From JANQQN01 sp964519665 (GTDB lineage Bacteria > Myxococcota > Kuafuiibacteriia > Kuafuiibacteriales > Kuafuiibacteriaceae), in contig CAZFIV010000020.1 in assembly GCA_964519665.1 (NCBI GenBank), forward strand, positions 1-64,000: a stretch of 64,000 nucleotides of DNA. Reading direction: 5' to 3'. Position 1 is the stretch's first letter. Every line of letters begins with the position of its first letter. A model generated the notes under the pieces. That model did no database searches and was not told the DNA's origin. It saw only the letters and a list, made by a program, of their open reading frames with translations. The translations under genes and the position numbers were made by a program. This document shows positions 8,165-16,657 of this stretch, piece after piece.

Positions 8165-9831
8165 CCCGACCCGGCGACCACGCATGAGGTTCCGGTGAGT
8201 CTATCGTGAAGGGCGGATCTCCGGCGGTCGACGATGAACCAAAGATAACTCGAGATGCCGAGGACGGTCGTCAGGAGGCCGATCACCTGCCGAATGATGA
8301 CCTGGGTCCAGCCGGGGCGCTCCCCGGTCCAGTTGTTGACGAGGACGAGACCGGTCAACAGCTTACCGAAGCTGCGCCCTGCGAGGCCGTGCGGAACGCA
8401 TCCCAGAACCAGGACGGCGACCGAGGTCAAGATGAGGGGGACGGTGAGGTGGCCCTCGAAAAGGGCGCGCCCGATATCGTCGGGCTCCCAAGGTCGGATG
8501 CTCTGCGCGCGTTCGCCGAACCACCCCTCCCGAATCGGAAAGATGATGAGCGATGCGATCACGCCTCCGTCGACGAGGGTCGCCACCAGGCGCCGCCACA
8601 GCGGGGCAGCTGAGAACACGATTTCTCGATTGGCGGATGTTCGCGCTGGCGCAGATTTGCGGGCGGTATCAGCCGTCTTCTTGGTCGCGCTTGCGGCGCC
8701 CGTTTGCTGGGAGGAGATGAAGCGGCCAGTCATGTCGGGATCCGTTTCTGCGGGGGCCTTTCGAAGCCGTCCGGCTCGCGCGGCAAGGGACCCGCCCTGC
8801 TCGGGGGGCGTCTGAGGATTCGAACCGGCGTTGGCGCGGTCGAACCTGAGTCCGGCCAGCTCTCCGGGGGCCGCCACGGTTTCATTCACGGTGCTCGCAG
8901 CGCTGGCGGCGGGTGCGCCGTGAACGCTCGGATTGCTCATCCGGGGGTCACCGATGGTGGGCGCATCATCGAGGGTTGGGCCGTCGAGCTGGTGGCGGCT
9001 CGCCGCGTCCGCCGGCTGGCGGACCAGTCGTACGGTCTCGGCATTGCCATCGCCGGCGCGAGCGGCATGAAGGCGAGCCCTTCGGCTCAGGTGCGGTGTT
9101 TCGATGGCGACGCCGGACCCCGCGGCATGCTCGGTCAAGTCCGTGTCGCGCCGGCGTAACTGCGGCGAATGGGTCGAGTCGGGCCACTGGGGGCTGGCGG
9201 ACGCGCCGCGCGGGGTGAGCTTGGGTGAGCCCCCAACGGAGCTCGAATCCCAAGGAGAGGTGCGGGGACGGGGCGGAGGCTGGGGCGGCGGAACGGCGTC
9301 GTTCAACGAAGGTGCCCGAGGGCGCGCTGGGGCCTCGCTTGCCGCACGCGCCGACGCGCCTCCCTGCGTTGATGCGGTCCGCCGGGTAGTGCTCGCCTGG
9401 CTGCGAGCGGGCTGGGGGTTGGCCTGGCTGCGAGCGGGCTGGGGGCCGGCTTGGCTGCGAGCGGGCTGGGGGTTGGCCTGGCTGCGTGCGGGCTGGCTGC
9501 GAGCGGGCTGGGGGTTGGCCTGGCTGCGAGCGGGCTGGGGGTTGGCCTGGCTGCGTGCGGGCTGAGGGCGGGCCTGGCCGCCGGGACCTGGACTGGGGGC
9601 GGGATTGGGCGCCAGATCAGGGGCGGCGCGAGGGTCGGCGCGGCGCGGAGGGGCGGCGCGGCGCGGAGATGCGGCGCGGCGAGGCGGCAATCGAGGCGCT
9701 CCGGCCGGGTCCGCCGGCCCACGCCGTGGTCGAGGATGGGGTGTCCCGGGGTCGGGCGCCAAGGCATGACCGCAGTGGGTGCATTGGGTCGCGTGGCCAG
9801 GATTCGGTGTGCCGCACTCCGGACAGAACAT
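8143..9831 (-). CDS. Zinc-ribbon, Pro/Gln repeat and RDD-family membrane protein
   Basis: The protein is 562 aa. It begins MFCPECGTPNPGHATQCTHCG, a double CxxC zinc ribbon, which fixes the start at the ATG at 9831. A long Pro/Ala/Arg-rich disordered region follows and includes a run of nine-residue QPARSQANP repeats. The C-terminal about 140 residues are an RDD domain: RRLVATLVDGG at its front, then SFGKLLTGLVLVNN, with three or four membrane helices, ending in SALHDRLTGTSCVV. RDD proteins are small membrane proteins, some linked to transport; fusion to a cytoplasmic zinc ribbon is common in Myxococcota. Function is unknown. It converges on the lipoprotein gene with a 22-bp end overlap. Confidence 0.7.
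   Translation of the reverse strand: MFCPECGTPNPGHATQCTHCGHALAPDPGTPHPRPRRGPADPAGAPRLPPRRAASPRRAAPPRRADPRAAPDLAPNPAPSPGPGGQARPQPARSQANPQPARSQANPQPARSQPARSQANPQPARSQAGPQPARSQANPQPARSQASTTRRTASTQGGASARAASEAPARPRAPSLNDAVPPPQPPPRPRTSPWDSSSVGGSPKLTPRGASASPQWPDSTHSPQLRRRDTDLTEHAAGSGVAIETPHLSRRARLHAARAGDGNAETVRLVRQPADAASRHQLDGPTLDDAPTIGDPRMSNPSVHGAPAASAASTVNETVAAPGELAGLRFDRANAGSNPQTPPEQGGSLAARAGRLRKAPAETDPDMTGRFISSQQTGAASATKKTADTARKSAPARTSANREIVFSAAPLWRRLVATLVDGGVIASLIIFPIREGWFGERAQSIRPWEPDDIGRALFEGHLTVPLILTSVAVLVLGCVPHGLAGRSFGKLLTGLVLVNNWTGERPGWTQVIIRQVIGLLTTVLGISSYLWFIVDRRRSALHDRLTGTSCVVAGSGHARSAR
9397..9570 (-). repeat. 27-bp tandem coding repeats (QPARSQANP)
   Basis: About six units of the type TGGCTGCGAGCGGGCTGGGG plus GTTGGCC lie head to tail with one shortened unit, in frame with the zinc-ribbon/RDD gene on the minus strand. 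The units are almost identical, so slippage and length variation between strains are likely. There are no spacers, so this is not a CRISPR array. Confidence 0.8.
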
Positions 9832-10005
9832 GGTGGTCGGCCGCATCCTACGTAAAGCCTCGCGACCCGTCGACCGTTGGTGGTCAGGCCGACACGGCAT
9901 CGAACGGGCGGCGAGACACCTTCGGGCCCCGGGGTCTACCGGCCCGGTCGAACTGCGTCGACCGGTTCAGTTCTCTAGTGGTCACGCGCGTGTTATCCGC
10001 GGTCA

Positions 10006-11319
10006 GTGGACCGGGTGGAGTACCTAGTTGTCGGCGCCGGAGTGAGTGGCTTGTCCTTCGCCAACTGGCTGCGGGCCGAGGCGACGGCGCGAGGACGCTC
10101 GCCCCCCCAGATCTTGATTCTCGAGGCCGACGTCGAACCGGGTGGCTACTGTAAAACGGTCAAGCGGGATGGTTTTGTCTGGGACTACTCGGGTCACTTT
10201 TTTCACTTCAAGGATCCGACCATCGAGGCGTGGCTTCGCGCTCGAATGCCGGGTCAAGAGATCGTTACGGTCGATAAGCGGGCCTACATCCGGTTCGCAG
10301 GGCTCGACATCGATTTTCCGTTTCAGAAGAACATTCACCAGCTCGCCCGGACCGATTTCATCGACTGCCTCGTCGACCTCTACTTCCGGACATCGGACGC
10401 ACCTGCGGGCGGACGAGCAGGGCCGCACTCAGGGCCGGACTCGTTCAAGGCAATGCTGTATCAGCGATTCGGTCGTTCGATCGCGGAGAAATTCCTCATT
10501 CCGTACAACGAGAAGCTGTACGCGTGTGACCTCGACCACCTCGACGCGGATGCCATGGGACGTTTTTTTCCTTACGCCGACGTCGACGACATCATCCGCA
10601 ACATGCGGCAGGCGGACAACCGAAGCTACAACAGCACGTTCACGTACCCGGCGGGAGGAGCGATCGAGTACATTCGGGCCCTGCTGCACGACCTGCCGGA
10701 CGACACCATCAGCTTCGGTGAGCGACTCGAATCCGTCGACCTGCGTCGCCAGGTTGTTCGCACCAATCGTCGACAACTACAGTTTCGGCGTCTGATCTCT
10801 TCCGCGCCGCTCGATCAGCTCGCCCGGGCATGTGGGGTCGACCACGATGCAGCGCAGTTCAGCTGGAACAAGGTGCTGGTCTTCAATCTGGGCTTCGATC
10901 GGAAAGGCAGCGACAAACCCCACTGGATGTACTTTCCTGAACGGGAGTTCTGCTTCTACCGCGTTGGGTGGTACGACAACATTATGGGCACCGACCGCAT
11001 GAGTCTCTACGTCGAGGTCGGCGCCGACAAGACTGCGGTCTTCGACGTGGAGCGGGAGCGCGAACGGGTGCTCGATGGCCTCGGCCGCGCAGGGATCGTG
11101 GACGGCCACGAGCTCGTCAGCTGGCACAGCGTCGTTCTCGACCCCGCCTACGTCCATATCAATCGCGGGGCGCAGGCCGAGCAGCGCAGACTTACGCCGG
11201 CCCTCAACGCAGCAGGCGTCTATCCCGTCGGTCGATACGGTGGATGGACGTACTGTTCCATTGAAGACAACATGCTTCAGACGCGGGCGCTGGCGAGCGC
11301 GTTCGGGCCGCTGCTTTAG
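10006..11319 (+). CDS. FAD-dependent oxidoreductase of the protoporphyrinogen oxidase / amine oxidase type
   Basis: The protein is 437 aa. VEYLVVGAGVSGLSFANWL at residues 4-22 is a dinucleotide-binding GxGxxG motif, and ILEADVEPGGYCKTV supplies the acidic end of strand 2 plus the GG motif of the GR2 flavin family. HFFHF and FPFQKNIHQL are typical of the UDP-galactopyranose mutase / protoporphyrinogen-oxidase-like branch. The C-terminal VGRYGGWTYCSIEDNMLQ is the usual FAD-contacting ending. Start is GTG at 10006; a second in-frame GTG at 10015 is just as close to the fold. It stands alone between a divergent and a convergent gene. The substrate is not evident; sugar-nucleotide or polyprenyl/porphyrin oxidation are both possible. 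Confidence 0.7.
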   Translation: MDRVEYLVVGAGVSGLSFANWLRAEATARGRSPPQILILEADVEPGGYCKTVKRDGFVWDYSGHFFHFKDPTIEAWLRARMPGQEIVTVDKRAYIRFAGLDIDFPFQKNIHQLARTDFIDCLVDLYFRTSDAPAGGRAGPHSGPDSFKAMLYQRFGRSIAEKFLIPYNEKLYACDLDHLDADAMGRFFPYADVDDIIRNMRQADNRSYNSTFTYPAGGAIEYIRALLHDLPDDTISFGERLESVDLRRQVVRTNRRQLQFRRLISSAPLDQLARACGVDHDAAQFSWNKVLVFNLGFDRKGSDKPHWMYFPEREFCFYRVGWYDNIMGTDRMSLYVEVGADKTAVFDVERERERVLDGLGRAGIVDGHELVSWHSVVLDPAYVHINRGAQAEQRRLTPALNAAGVYPVGRYGGWTYCSIEDNMLQTRALASAFGPLL

Positions 11320-11331
11320 CGGCGAGCGTCG

Positions 11332-12063
11332 CTAGGTCTCCAAAAGTACGGACAGCGGTTCGACGGGCGGCGGTTCGACAGGCGCATCCGGAATCCACGC
11401 GCGCCAGACCGATGGAATCGGAGCGTTGAAGTTCAGCTCGGCGCCGGACCGGGGGTGAACGACGGCCAACCGAACCGAGTGGAGGAGAAGGTGTTTGGGC
11501 CTAGGCGTGCCGCGGTCGCGAACTTCGCGGCTCCAAGCCTTGTTGGCCGCGAAATCGCCGTACTTGTCGTCCATGAGCACCGGATGCCCGATGCTAGCGA
11601 GATGACGTCGGATCTGGTGTTGGCGCCCGGTCTGGATGACCACCTGCACAATGCTGACTTTCCCCTCGACGATGGGGGCCACATCGGACCTCGCGTCCTG
11701 CATTCGCCCATCTCTCGCCAGAAGCGGGGTCTCGATCCGGCGAGGCTCTCTGAGCCGGCCCACGACGGCGGCCCAATACCATTTCGTCGCGGATGGCCAG
11801 AGCGCTTGAAGAGTGTTGAGGAGTTCGACCGCCTTGAGGATCAGAAGAACGCCGCTGGTGCCTCGGTCGAGGCGGTGACCGAGGTGCAGGTCGACCGGAC
11901 CGTCGTATGCATCCACCAGCACGCTAAGCAGATCGCGTCCTTTCGTATCGGCACCAGGGTGCACCGCGAGGCCCGCAGGCTTGTCGACAACCAAGAGGTC
12001 GTCATCTTCCGCAATGACTTGGACCTTTCGCAGTCTCTCTTGACGAAGCCGTAGTTCGGTCAT
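11332..12063 (-). CDS. RluA-family pseudouridine synthase
   Basis: The protein is 243 aa and isomerises uridine to pseudouridine in rRNA or tRNA. IIAEDDDLLVVDKPAG-type strand (residues 16-31 here read VIAEDDDLLVVDKPAG), VHPG and the catalytic motif HLGHRLDRGTSGVLLI (Asp of HRLD) are all present, followed by the usual TGRQHQIRRHLASIGHPVLMD segment. It lacks an N-terminal S4 domain, as in TruC and some RluA proteins. The target site cannot be assigned. It is 15 bp downstream of the small coiled-coil gene, probably cotranscribed, and converges on the FAD oxidoreductase gene with a 12-bp gap. Confidence 0.88.
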   Translation of the reverse strand: MTELRLRQERLRKVQVIAEDDDLLVVDKPAGLAVHPGADTKGRDLLSVLVDAYDGPVDLHLGHRLDRGTSGVLLILKAVELLNTLQALWPSATKWYWAAVVGRLREPRRIETPLLARDGRMQDARSDVAPIVEGKVSIVQVVIQTGRQHQIRRHLASIGHPVLMDDKYGDFAANKAWSREVRDRGTPRPKHLLLHSVRLAVVHPRSGAELNFNAPIPSVWRAWIPDAPVEPPPVEPLSVLLET

Positions 12064-12078
12064 TGCGGCATGGCGGGT

Positions 12079-12357
12079 TCAGAGCCTTGGGGCTCGGTCG
12101 GACATCGTGAGCTTCGTAATACGTAGCTGAAGGTCGGCCAGGCGATCGTCGAGGTCTTCGAGGTCCGATTCGAGGCGTTCGATGTCTCGACGGGTAGGCA
12201 AATCCAGCATCGACAATAGGCGATCCGCATTTCGGTCTATGGCCCGCCGAGCGTCCAGCGAGGAATGAAGGGTACTCTGAACGACGCGAAAGACCCCGTC
12301 GCTTGCCAGGAGCCGCGAGGTCCAGTGCCTCAGAGTATTCCCACGGAAGAACGACAT
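12079..12357 (-). CDS. Small phasin-like / PHA-granule-type coiled-coil protein
   Basis: The protein is 92 aa. The C-terminal half, from LDLPTRRDIERLESDLEDLD to RLADLQLRI, is a heptad-patterned coiled coil preceded by the DLPTRxDI signature seen in poly(hydroxyalkanoate) granule-associated and PhaE-like proteins, where it follows an amphipathic helix. The N-terminal half carries RVVQSTLHSSLDARRAIDRN, a plausible amphipathic helix. No PHA synthase is in the window, so a granule role is only suggested by the motif. The gene heads a probable two-gene unit with the pseudouridine synthase gene. It is short and its start is taken as the ATG at 12357. Confidence 0.5.
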   Translation of the reverse strand: MSFFRGNTLRHWTSRLLASDGVFRVVQSTLHSSLDARRAIDRNADRLLSMLDLPTRRDIERLESDLEDLDDRLADLQLRITKLTMSDRAPRL

Positions 12358-12491
12358 CGAGACTCGACCGTCCTTGAATCCTGAACACGTTCTGCGTCAA
12401 CCCCGCAGACGCGAAACCGACTTCAGAATCGACCCATTAGGGTTGATTTGACGACACTTGCGTTTACGTAGAAGTTTGGGCGTGAGATGGC

Positions 12492-13463
12492 TTGTTGCGT
12501 AAGGTGACGGTGGACGGCCCCGAGCACATCTGGGACCGGCAGTTGGTCCTGGTGACCGGCAAAGGTGGAGTCGGCAAGACTACGGTGGCCGCAGCCCTCG
12601 CGCTTGCCGCTCAGAGGGCCGGCAAGAGCGTCTTGTTGGGCGAAGTCACGCCGGACGCTAAGGAACGCTCCAACCTGCTCGGTTTGTTCGGCCAACCAAA
12701 ACCCCGAGGTGAGGCTCCCGTTCAACTCATCGAAGGCCTCGATGGTGTTCGGGTCACCCCTACGGCAGGGCACCGCTTGTTCATGCGGGCAGCACTGAGG
12801 GTGGGCATGGTCGCTGATGCTGCGATGCGCTCCGCCGCCTTGAACCGCTTTCTGACCGCTGCCCCCGCCTTTCCGGAGATCGGCACCCTCTATCAGCTGG
12901 TCCACCTGCTGCGAGCTGAGCGATGGGACCACATCATCCTCGATCTCCCGGCGACCGGTCACGCGTTGGGCCTCGCTTCCCTTCCGCGGACGGTCCTGCG
13001 GATCGTGCCGATAGGCACGATCGGAGACGCGATACGCGAGGGGCTGGATGCGATGACCGACCCCCAACGCGGCGGTGCAGTCGTGGTGACTCTTCCCGAA
13101 GATATGCCGGTGACCGAGTCTCTGGAGCTGATCGACGGCCTTCGGGGCCTCTCGGTGCCGATTCGCGCCATGGTCTTGAACCAGATGCCCCCGGTCGTCT
13201 TCACCGAGGATGAACGTTACGCGGTCGCCGACCATCTCGCTGGTCGTCATGACGATGCACCCACTTTGCTCGGGAGCCGCGAGTTCCGTCGGCTGCAGCG
13301 TGCGTTGGCTGCACGGGAGCGATTCCGAGCCGAATCTCCCCTGGGCATTCCAAGGTCGGAGGTCGAGCTGCTCGACGGCTCCCCTCCAGCTCGGGTTGTC
13401 GAAAAGCTGGCCGATCACTTTCTTGGCACCTTCGATCGCGAGGCGACGGAGGGTGCCGCGTGA
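12492..13463 (+). CDS. ArsA/GET3-family ATPase, first of a tandem pair
   Basis: The protein is 323 aa. GKGGVGKTTVA at about 23-33 is the deviant Walker A (signature Lys in KGG) of the ArsA/GET3/MinD class, followed by a switch-I-like region (LLGEVTPD) and switch II DLPATGH at about 155-161. The family either drives anion export with ArsB or targets tail-anchored proteins; no arsB or ars operon lies nearby, so arsenite transport is unlikely. Start TTG at 12492 is the first start in frame; GTG codons at 12504 or 12510 are alternatives. Its stop overlaps the start of the next ATPase gene in a GTGA, so the two are translationally coupled and probably act as a heterodimer. Confidence 0.8.
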   Translation: MLRKVTVDGPEHIWDRQLVLVTGKGGVGKTTVAAALALAAQRAGKSVLLGEVTPDAKERSNLLGLFGQPKPRGEAPVQLIEGLDGVRVTPTAGHRLFMRAALRVGMVADAAMRSAALNRFLTAAPAFPEIGTLYQLVHLLRAERWDHIILDLPATGHALGLASLPRTVLRIVPIGTIGDAIREGLDAMTDPQRGGAVVVTLPEDMPVTESLELIDGLRGLSVPIRAMVLNQMPPVVFTEDERYAVADHLAGRHDDAPTLLGSREFRRLQRALAARERFRAESPLGIPRSEVELLDGSPPARVVEKLADHFLGTFDREATEGAA

Positions 13464-14593
13464 AGCTGCGCGATGTCGTGGCCCAGAAAAGGGTCATCGT
13501 TTGCTGCGGCGCGGGCGGGGTCGGCAAGACGACGACCTCGGCGGCGCTGGCCCTTTCGGCAGCCCGGCTGGGTCGCCACGCTTTAGTGTTGACCATCGAT
13601 CCCGCGCGAAGACTCGCGCAGGCTCTGGGAATCCCGCCCACCGGGAAAGAGCCCGTTGGCATCGACCGAGCCGTTTTGGCGGCCAAAGGGGTTGAGATGC
13701 CCGAGGACGGGTCGCTGCACGCTTGGATGCTCGACCCCAAAGTGGTGCTCGAAGGGGTCGTCGACCGCTTCGCACCGAGCGCGGAAGATGCGGAAAGGAT
13801 CCGAGGCTCTCGCTTGTATCAAGCGCTCGGCGAGATCGTGGCTGGCCTTCAGGAGTACACGGCCGCCGAAGCTTTGTACGCCTTCGAGCAGGAAGGACGA
13901 TACGACCTCATCATTCTGGACACGCCGCCATCCCGCAACGCGCTCGACTTTCTCGATGCGCCGCGGCGGCTGGCTCGTTTTCTTGATGAGCGGACGCTGG
14001 CGATCTTCGCGCCCGACCCGAACAAGAAGCTGGGTGCGGTGATGCGGGCTGCATCGTCGCTGGTGTCGACCGCGCTGAGCCGAACCTTCGGAGCGCAGTT
14101 CGCCGCCGAGCTGCAGTCCTTCTTGGGTGCCTTCGGCAAGCTGTTCGACAAGATGCGGCTGCATGCGGACGGGGTCCGGACTTTGCTGCGATCCGAAAAG
14201 TCGGCGTTCTTGGTCGTGGCCAGTCCCGATGAAGCGGCTCTGTCCGAAGCCGTGTACTTCAAGGGACGGATCAAAGACCTGGGGCTCACCACCGAGGGCT
14301 TCATCCTCAATCGCAGCTATGCGTCCGAGCAGCCGCTCGAACATCCGTCCGAGCTCCAGCGTCGGCTTGGTCCGCACGACCCGGAGAGCCTGGCGCGGGC
14401 CTTGGCGAAGATGGGGCCGCTAGCGGAGGTCGAGCAGGCACGGATTCGGCAGGATCGAGCGTTGTTGGACGAGTTGCGCCACGAAGGCCAAGAAACCGGT
14501 CAGGGCGCTCTCGCGCTGCCGTTTCTCGACGAGGTGGTCGACGACATCCCAGCGCTGCGGGTCCTGAGCGACTACATCCTGGCCGCCTACTGA
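13460..14593 (+). CDS. ArsA/GET3-family ATPase, second of a tandem pair
   Basis: The protein is 377 aa. GAGGVGKTTTSAALA at about 17-31 is the deviant Walker A motif, with LTIDPARRLAQALG (switch I Asp) and IILDTPPSRNALDFLDAP (switch II) behind it. It keeps the DPAR segment typical of this branch, and its partner upstream lacks it, so the two copies have diverged. The region of about 180-260 is a helical insertion (LSRTFGAQFAAELQSFLGAF) like the membrane- or substrate-binding helices of GET3-type proteins. GTG start at 13460 overlaps the upstream stop. The SUFU gene follows after 19 bp. Actinobacterial and myxobacterial genomes carry similar tandem pairs whose role is unsettled. Confidence 0.82.
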   Translation: MKLRDVVAQKRVIVCCGAGGVGKTTTSAALALSAARLGRHALVLTIDPARRLAQALGIPPTGKEPVGIDRAVLAAKGVEMPEDGSLHAWMLDPKVVLEGVVDRFAPSAEDAERIRGSRLYQALGEIVAGLQEYTAAEALYAFEQEGRYDLIILDTPPSRNALDFLDAPRRLARFLDERTLAIFAPDPNKKLGAVMRAASSLVSTALSRTFGAQFAAELQSFLGAFGKLFDKMRLHADGVRTLLRSEKSAFLVVASPDEAALSEAVYFKGRIKDLGLTTEGFILNRSYASEQPLEHPSELQRRLGPHDPESLARALAKMGPLAEVEQARIRQDRALLDELRHEGQETGQGALALPFLDEVVDDIPALRVLSDYILAAY

Positions 14594-14612
14594 CAGCGGG
14601 CATACTGACCCA

Positions 14613-15299
14613 ATGACTCAAGCAAATCCCATTGAGGGCGCAGAGCGCGAACTCTACCTGCAGCACGTGTCGCAATTCGTGGGGCCCATCGGGGGCATCA
14701 TAAGCATCGCACCCGTCGCACCCGGTCTTCCGCCGATCGACCTCGTGCACGTGGTCCCGACCGAAGCCAAGCCGTGGCACGTCGTGGTCACTCTTGGCAT
14801 GAGCGGCACGGCCATGGCGACGCCGGAAAGCCTGCCTGACGAGCCCAGATTCGCCGAACTCGTGATCGGCTTGCCGCCGGACTGGCCCTTGGAAGGGCCC
14901 GCCATGGCCCGCCCCGCCGCTCGATGGCCTTTGCGACTCTTGGCGACCCTGGCGTCGTTCCCGGCCGCGTCCGGGCAGTGGCTATCGGTCGGACACACCA
15001 TTCCCAACGGCCAACCTCCCCAACCGTACGTGGAAGGGGTCGGCTTTTGCTGTGCGATGCTCGCGCCGCCCATCACGCTCCTGCCCGAGTTCCGAACGCT
15101 CCGCTGCACCGCGGACAAGGAAGTGGTCTTCTACGGCGTCGTCCCCCTTTTCGAGCGGGAGATGGAACTCAAGGTTGCGGAAGGCACTCGGGCGCTGCTC
15201 GATAGGTTCGACCAACACGAAGTGTGCGAGATCGTCGATGTCCACCGTCGCTCCGTCGCGGGCACGCTGATCGAGATGCTCGACGACCGTAACGACTGA
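14613..15299 (+). CDS. Suppressor of fused (SUFU) domain protein
   Basis: The protein is 228 aa. It is a single SUFU domain: an N-terminal helix (AERELYLQHVSQFVG), a strand rich core with HVVVTLGMSGTAM, the FAELVIGLPPDWPL segment, and PFYGVVPLFEREMELKV-like ending (read here YGVVPLFEREMELKVAEG). Bacterial SUFU proteins are cytoplasmic and mostly uncharacterised; some act as immunity proteins in toxin systems. No toxin gene adjoins it. It sits between the ArsA pair and the fpg gene on the same strand with gaps of 19 and 16 bp, so it is probably in one transcript with them, though no functional tie is known. Confidence 0.75.
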   Translation: MTQANPIEGAERELYLQHVSQFVGPIGGIISIAPVAPGLPPIDLVHVVPTEAKPWHVVVTLGMSGTAMATPESLPDEPRFAELVIGLPPDWPLEGPAMARPAARWPLRLLATLASFPAASGQWLSVGHTIPNGQPPQPYVEGVGFCCAMLAPPITLLPEFRTLRCTADKEVVFYGVVPLFEREMELKVAEGTRALLDRFDQHEVCEIVDVHRRSVAGTLIEMLDDRND

Positions 15300-15315
15300 G
15301 CGTCTGACTGAAGCG

Positions 15316-16152
15316 ATGCCCGAGCTTCCCGAAGTCGAGTTTGGTCGCAAAGTTGCGGAGAACGCCCTCGGTGGACGCCAGATCGTGTCCGTCGAGCTCG
15401 CTCACGACCCTATCGTCTTCGACGGCGTGCCCGCTGCCGAGTTCCAACGGACGCTCGAAGGCGCCAAGGTCGTGGCGGTCCATCGTCGAGGCAAGCACCT
15501 ATGGTTCGAGCTCGATCGGCGTCCCTGGCCAACCTTCCACTTCGGCATGACCGGTGCGTTTCGAGTCCCCGACGCCGACCCACTGGTGCTCGAAGGTTCC
15601 GCTCGTTCGCCCGACCGTAGGTGGCCGCCTCGCTTCGCCAAGATCCGGATGACGAGCGGAGACGGTCGTGAGCTGGCGATGACCAACGCCCGCCGCTTGG
15701 GGCGGATAAGGCTTCGAGAAGACCCCGCCAACGAGCCCCCGATCGGCGACCTCGGATTCGACCCACTCACCGAGATGCCTCGACTGCCGGACTTTCGGGC
15801 CCGGTTCGCCCGCCGACGAGGCATCCTCAAAGGGCTCCTGCTCGACCAGACCTTTGCGGCAGGCGTCGGCAACTGGATCGCCGACGAGGTCCTCTATCAA
15901 GCGCGCCTCGATCCCCGGCGTAGAACGTCGACGCTGACCGACAGCGAAGTTCGGGCCCTGCACGAAGCGCTCAAGAAGGTCGTTCGCCGGTCCGTGTCAG
16001 TCGACGCCGACAAGGACCGGTTCCCGGCCTCTTGGCTGTTCCACCATCGTTGGGGAAAAGGCGCCGACGCGCGCATGCGGGACGGCGCGCAGATTCGCTT
16101 TCTGACCATCGCCGGGCGGACCACGGCGTGGGTTCCCAGTCGACAACGCTGA
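15316..16152 (+). CDS. Formamidopyrimidine-DNA glycosylase family (zincless-finger type)
   Basis: The protein is 278 aa and belongs to the Fpg/Nei base-excision repair family. It starts MPELPEVE, placing the catalytic Pro (residue 2 before Met removal) and Glu3; Lys60 in RRGKHLWFEL is the conserved phosphate-contacting Lys. The helix-two-turn-helix is LLLDQTFAAGVGNWIADEVLYQ. Standard bacterial Fpg ends in a four-Cys zinc finger; here no Cys is present and the end is IRFLTIAGRTTAWVPSRQR, matching the zincless beta-hairpin finger of plant and fungal Fpg and related enzymes, with Arg in GRTT in the finger position. The likely substrates are oxidised purines and lesions derived from them. It is the last gene of the run that begins at 12492. 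Confidence 0.85.
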   Translation: MPELPEVEFGRKVAENALGGRQIVSVELAHDPIVFDGVPAAEFQRTLEGAKVVAVHRRGKHLWFELDRRPWPTFHFGMTGAFRVPDADPLVLEGSARSPDRRWPPRFAKIRMTSGDGRELAMTNARRLGRIRLREDPANEPPIGDLGFDPLTEMPRLPDFRARFARRRGILKGLLLDQTFAAGVGNWIADEVLYQARLDPRRRTSTLTDSEVRALHEALKKVVRRSVSVDADKDRFPASWLFHHRWGKGADARMRDGAQIRFLTIAGRTTAWVPSRQR

Positions 16153-16657
16153 TCGAACGACAAGCCGGTACGACAATCCCGTTACCGTAGTCCGGTAACA
16201 GTAGTCCCGTTGCGGGGGGTGTATCGGGAAGAGGTAAGGAGTGCGTCCCTGACCGCGCAATCCCGCCCTTCGTCGGACAGGTTGACATGATAATTTCTGG
16301 GGAAGACCACTCGCCATCGATTCGGAATCCTCAAGTCAGGCCACCCGTCGCTAGTCGAGGACGCCGTCCAACGCTCGACCGGTCGCTAAATAGGCAAGAT
16401 CGCACTGCGTTTGCCGCACTACAGAGCCCTAGGGTTGAATCCTCACGGGCGGCTTCATGAAGCGTAGATTGCTCACGAGTTGATTCCCTGCCGGTCTAAC
16501 CGTCCGAATCGACTTGGCGCCTATCACTCGTTCGGATAGGACACCTGTCAACAAGACAACCGGCCTACCTGCGCCCCGTGGCAAGTGAGGCTGGTCCTGG
16601 TTCGTTGCGTCCTCTGCTGTCGCGACGAATACGTTGTAACGCGCTGAAGGGGTCAAG
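16153..16657. other. 505-bp intergenic region before the respiratory operon
   Basis: No coding frame is convincing here. A perfect 7-bp inverted repeat, GTTACCG-tagtc-CGGTAAC, lies at 16181-16199, 29 bp after the fpg stop. It has no T-run, so it may be a weak terminator or an operator. The rest should hold the promoter of the actA operon; AAGGGG at 16647-16652 is the ribosome binding site of actA. No clear -35/-10 pair could be picked by eye. Confidence 0.45.
16181..16199. promoter_or_regulatory. Perfect inverted repeat downstream of fpg / upstream of actA
   Basis: The arms GTTACCG and CGGTAAC are separated by 5 nt. It may act as an RNA hairpin ending the upstream transcript or as a protein-binding site; the sequence does not decide between them. 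Confidence 0.4.

Noticed and set aside
9397..9570. CRISPR-like array
   Set aside because: The repeats are contiguous 27-bp coding units without spacers and in frame with a protein.
12448..12476. Sigma-70 promoter TTGACG upstream of the ArsA pair
   Set aside because: A TTGACG hexamer is present but no acceptable -10 hexamer lies at 15-19 bp spacing.
12492..14593. Arsenite export locus
   Set aside because: The ATPases belong to the ArsA class but no arsB, arsR or arsC frame is present nearby.
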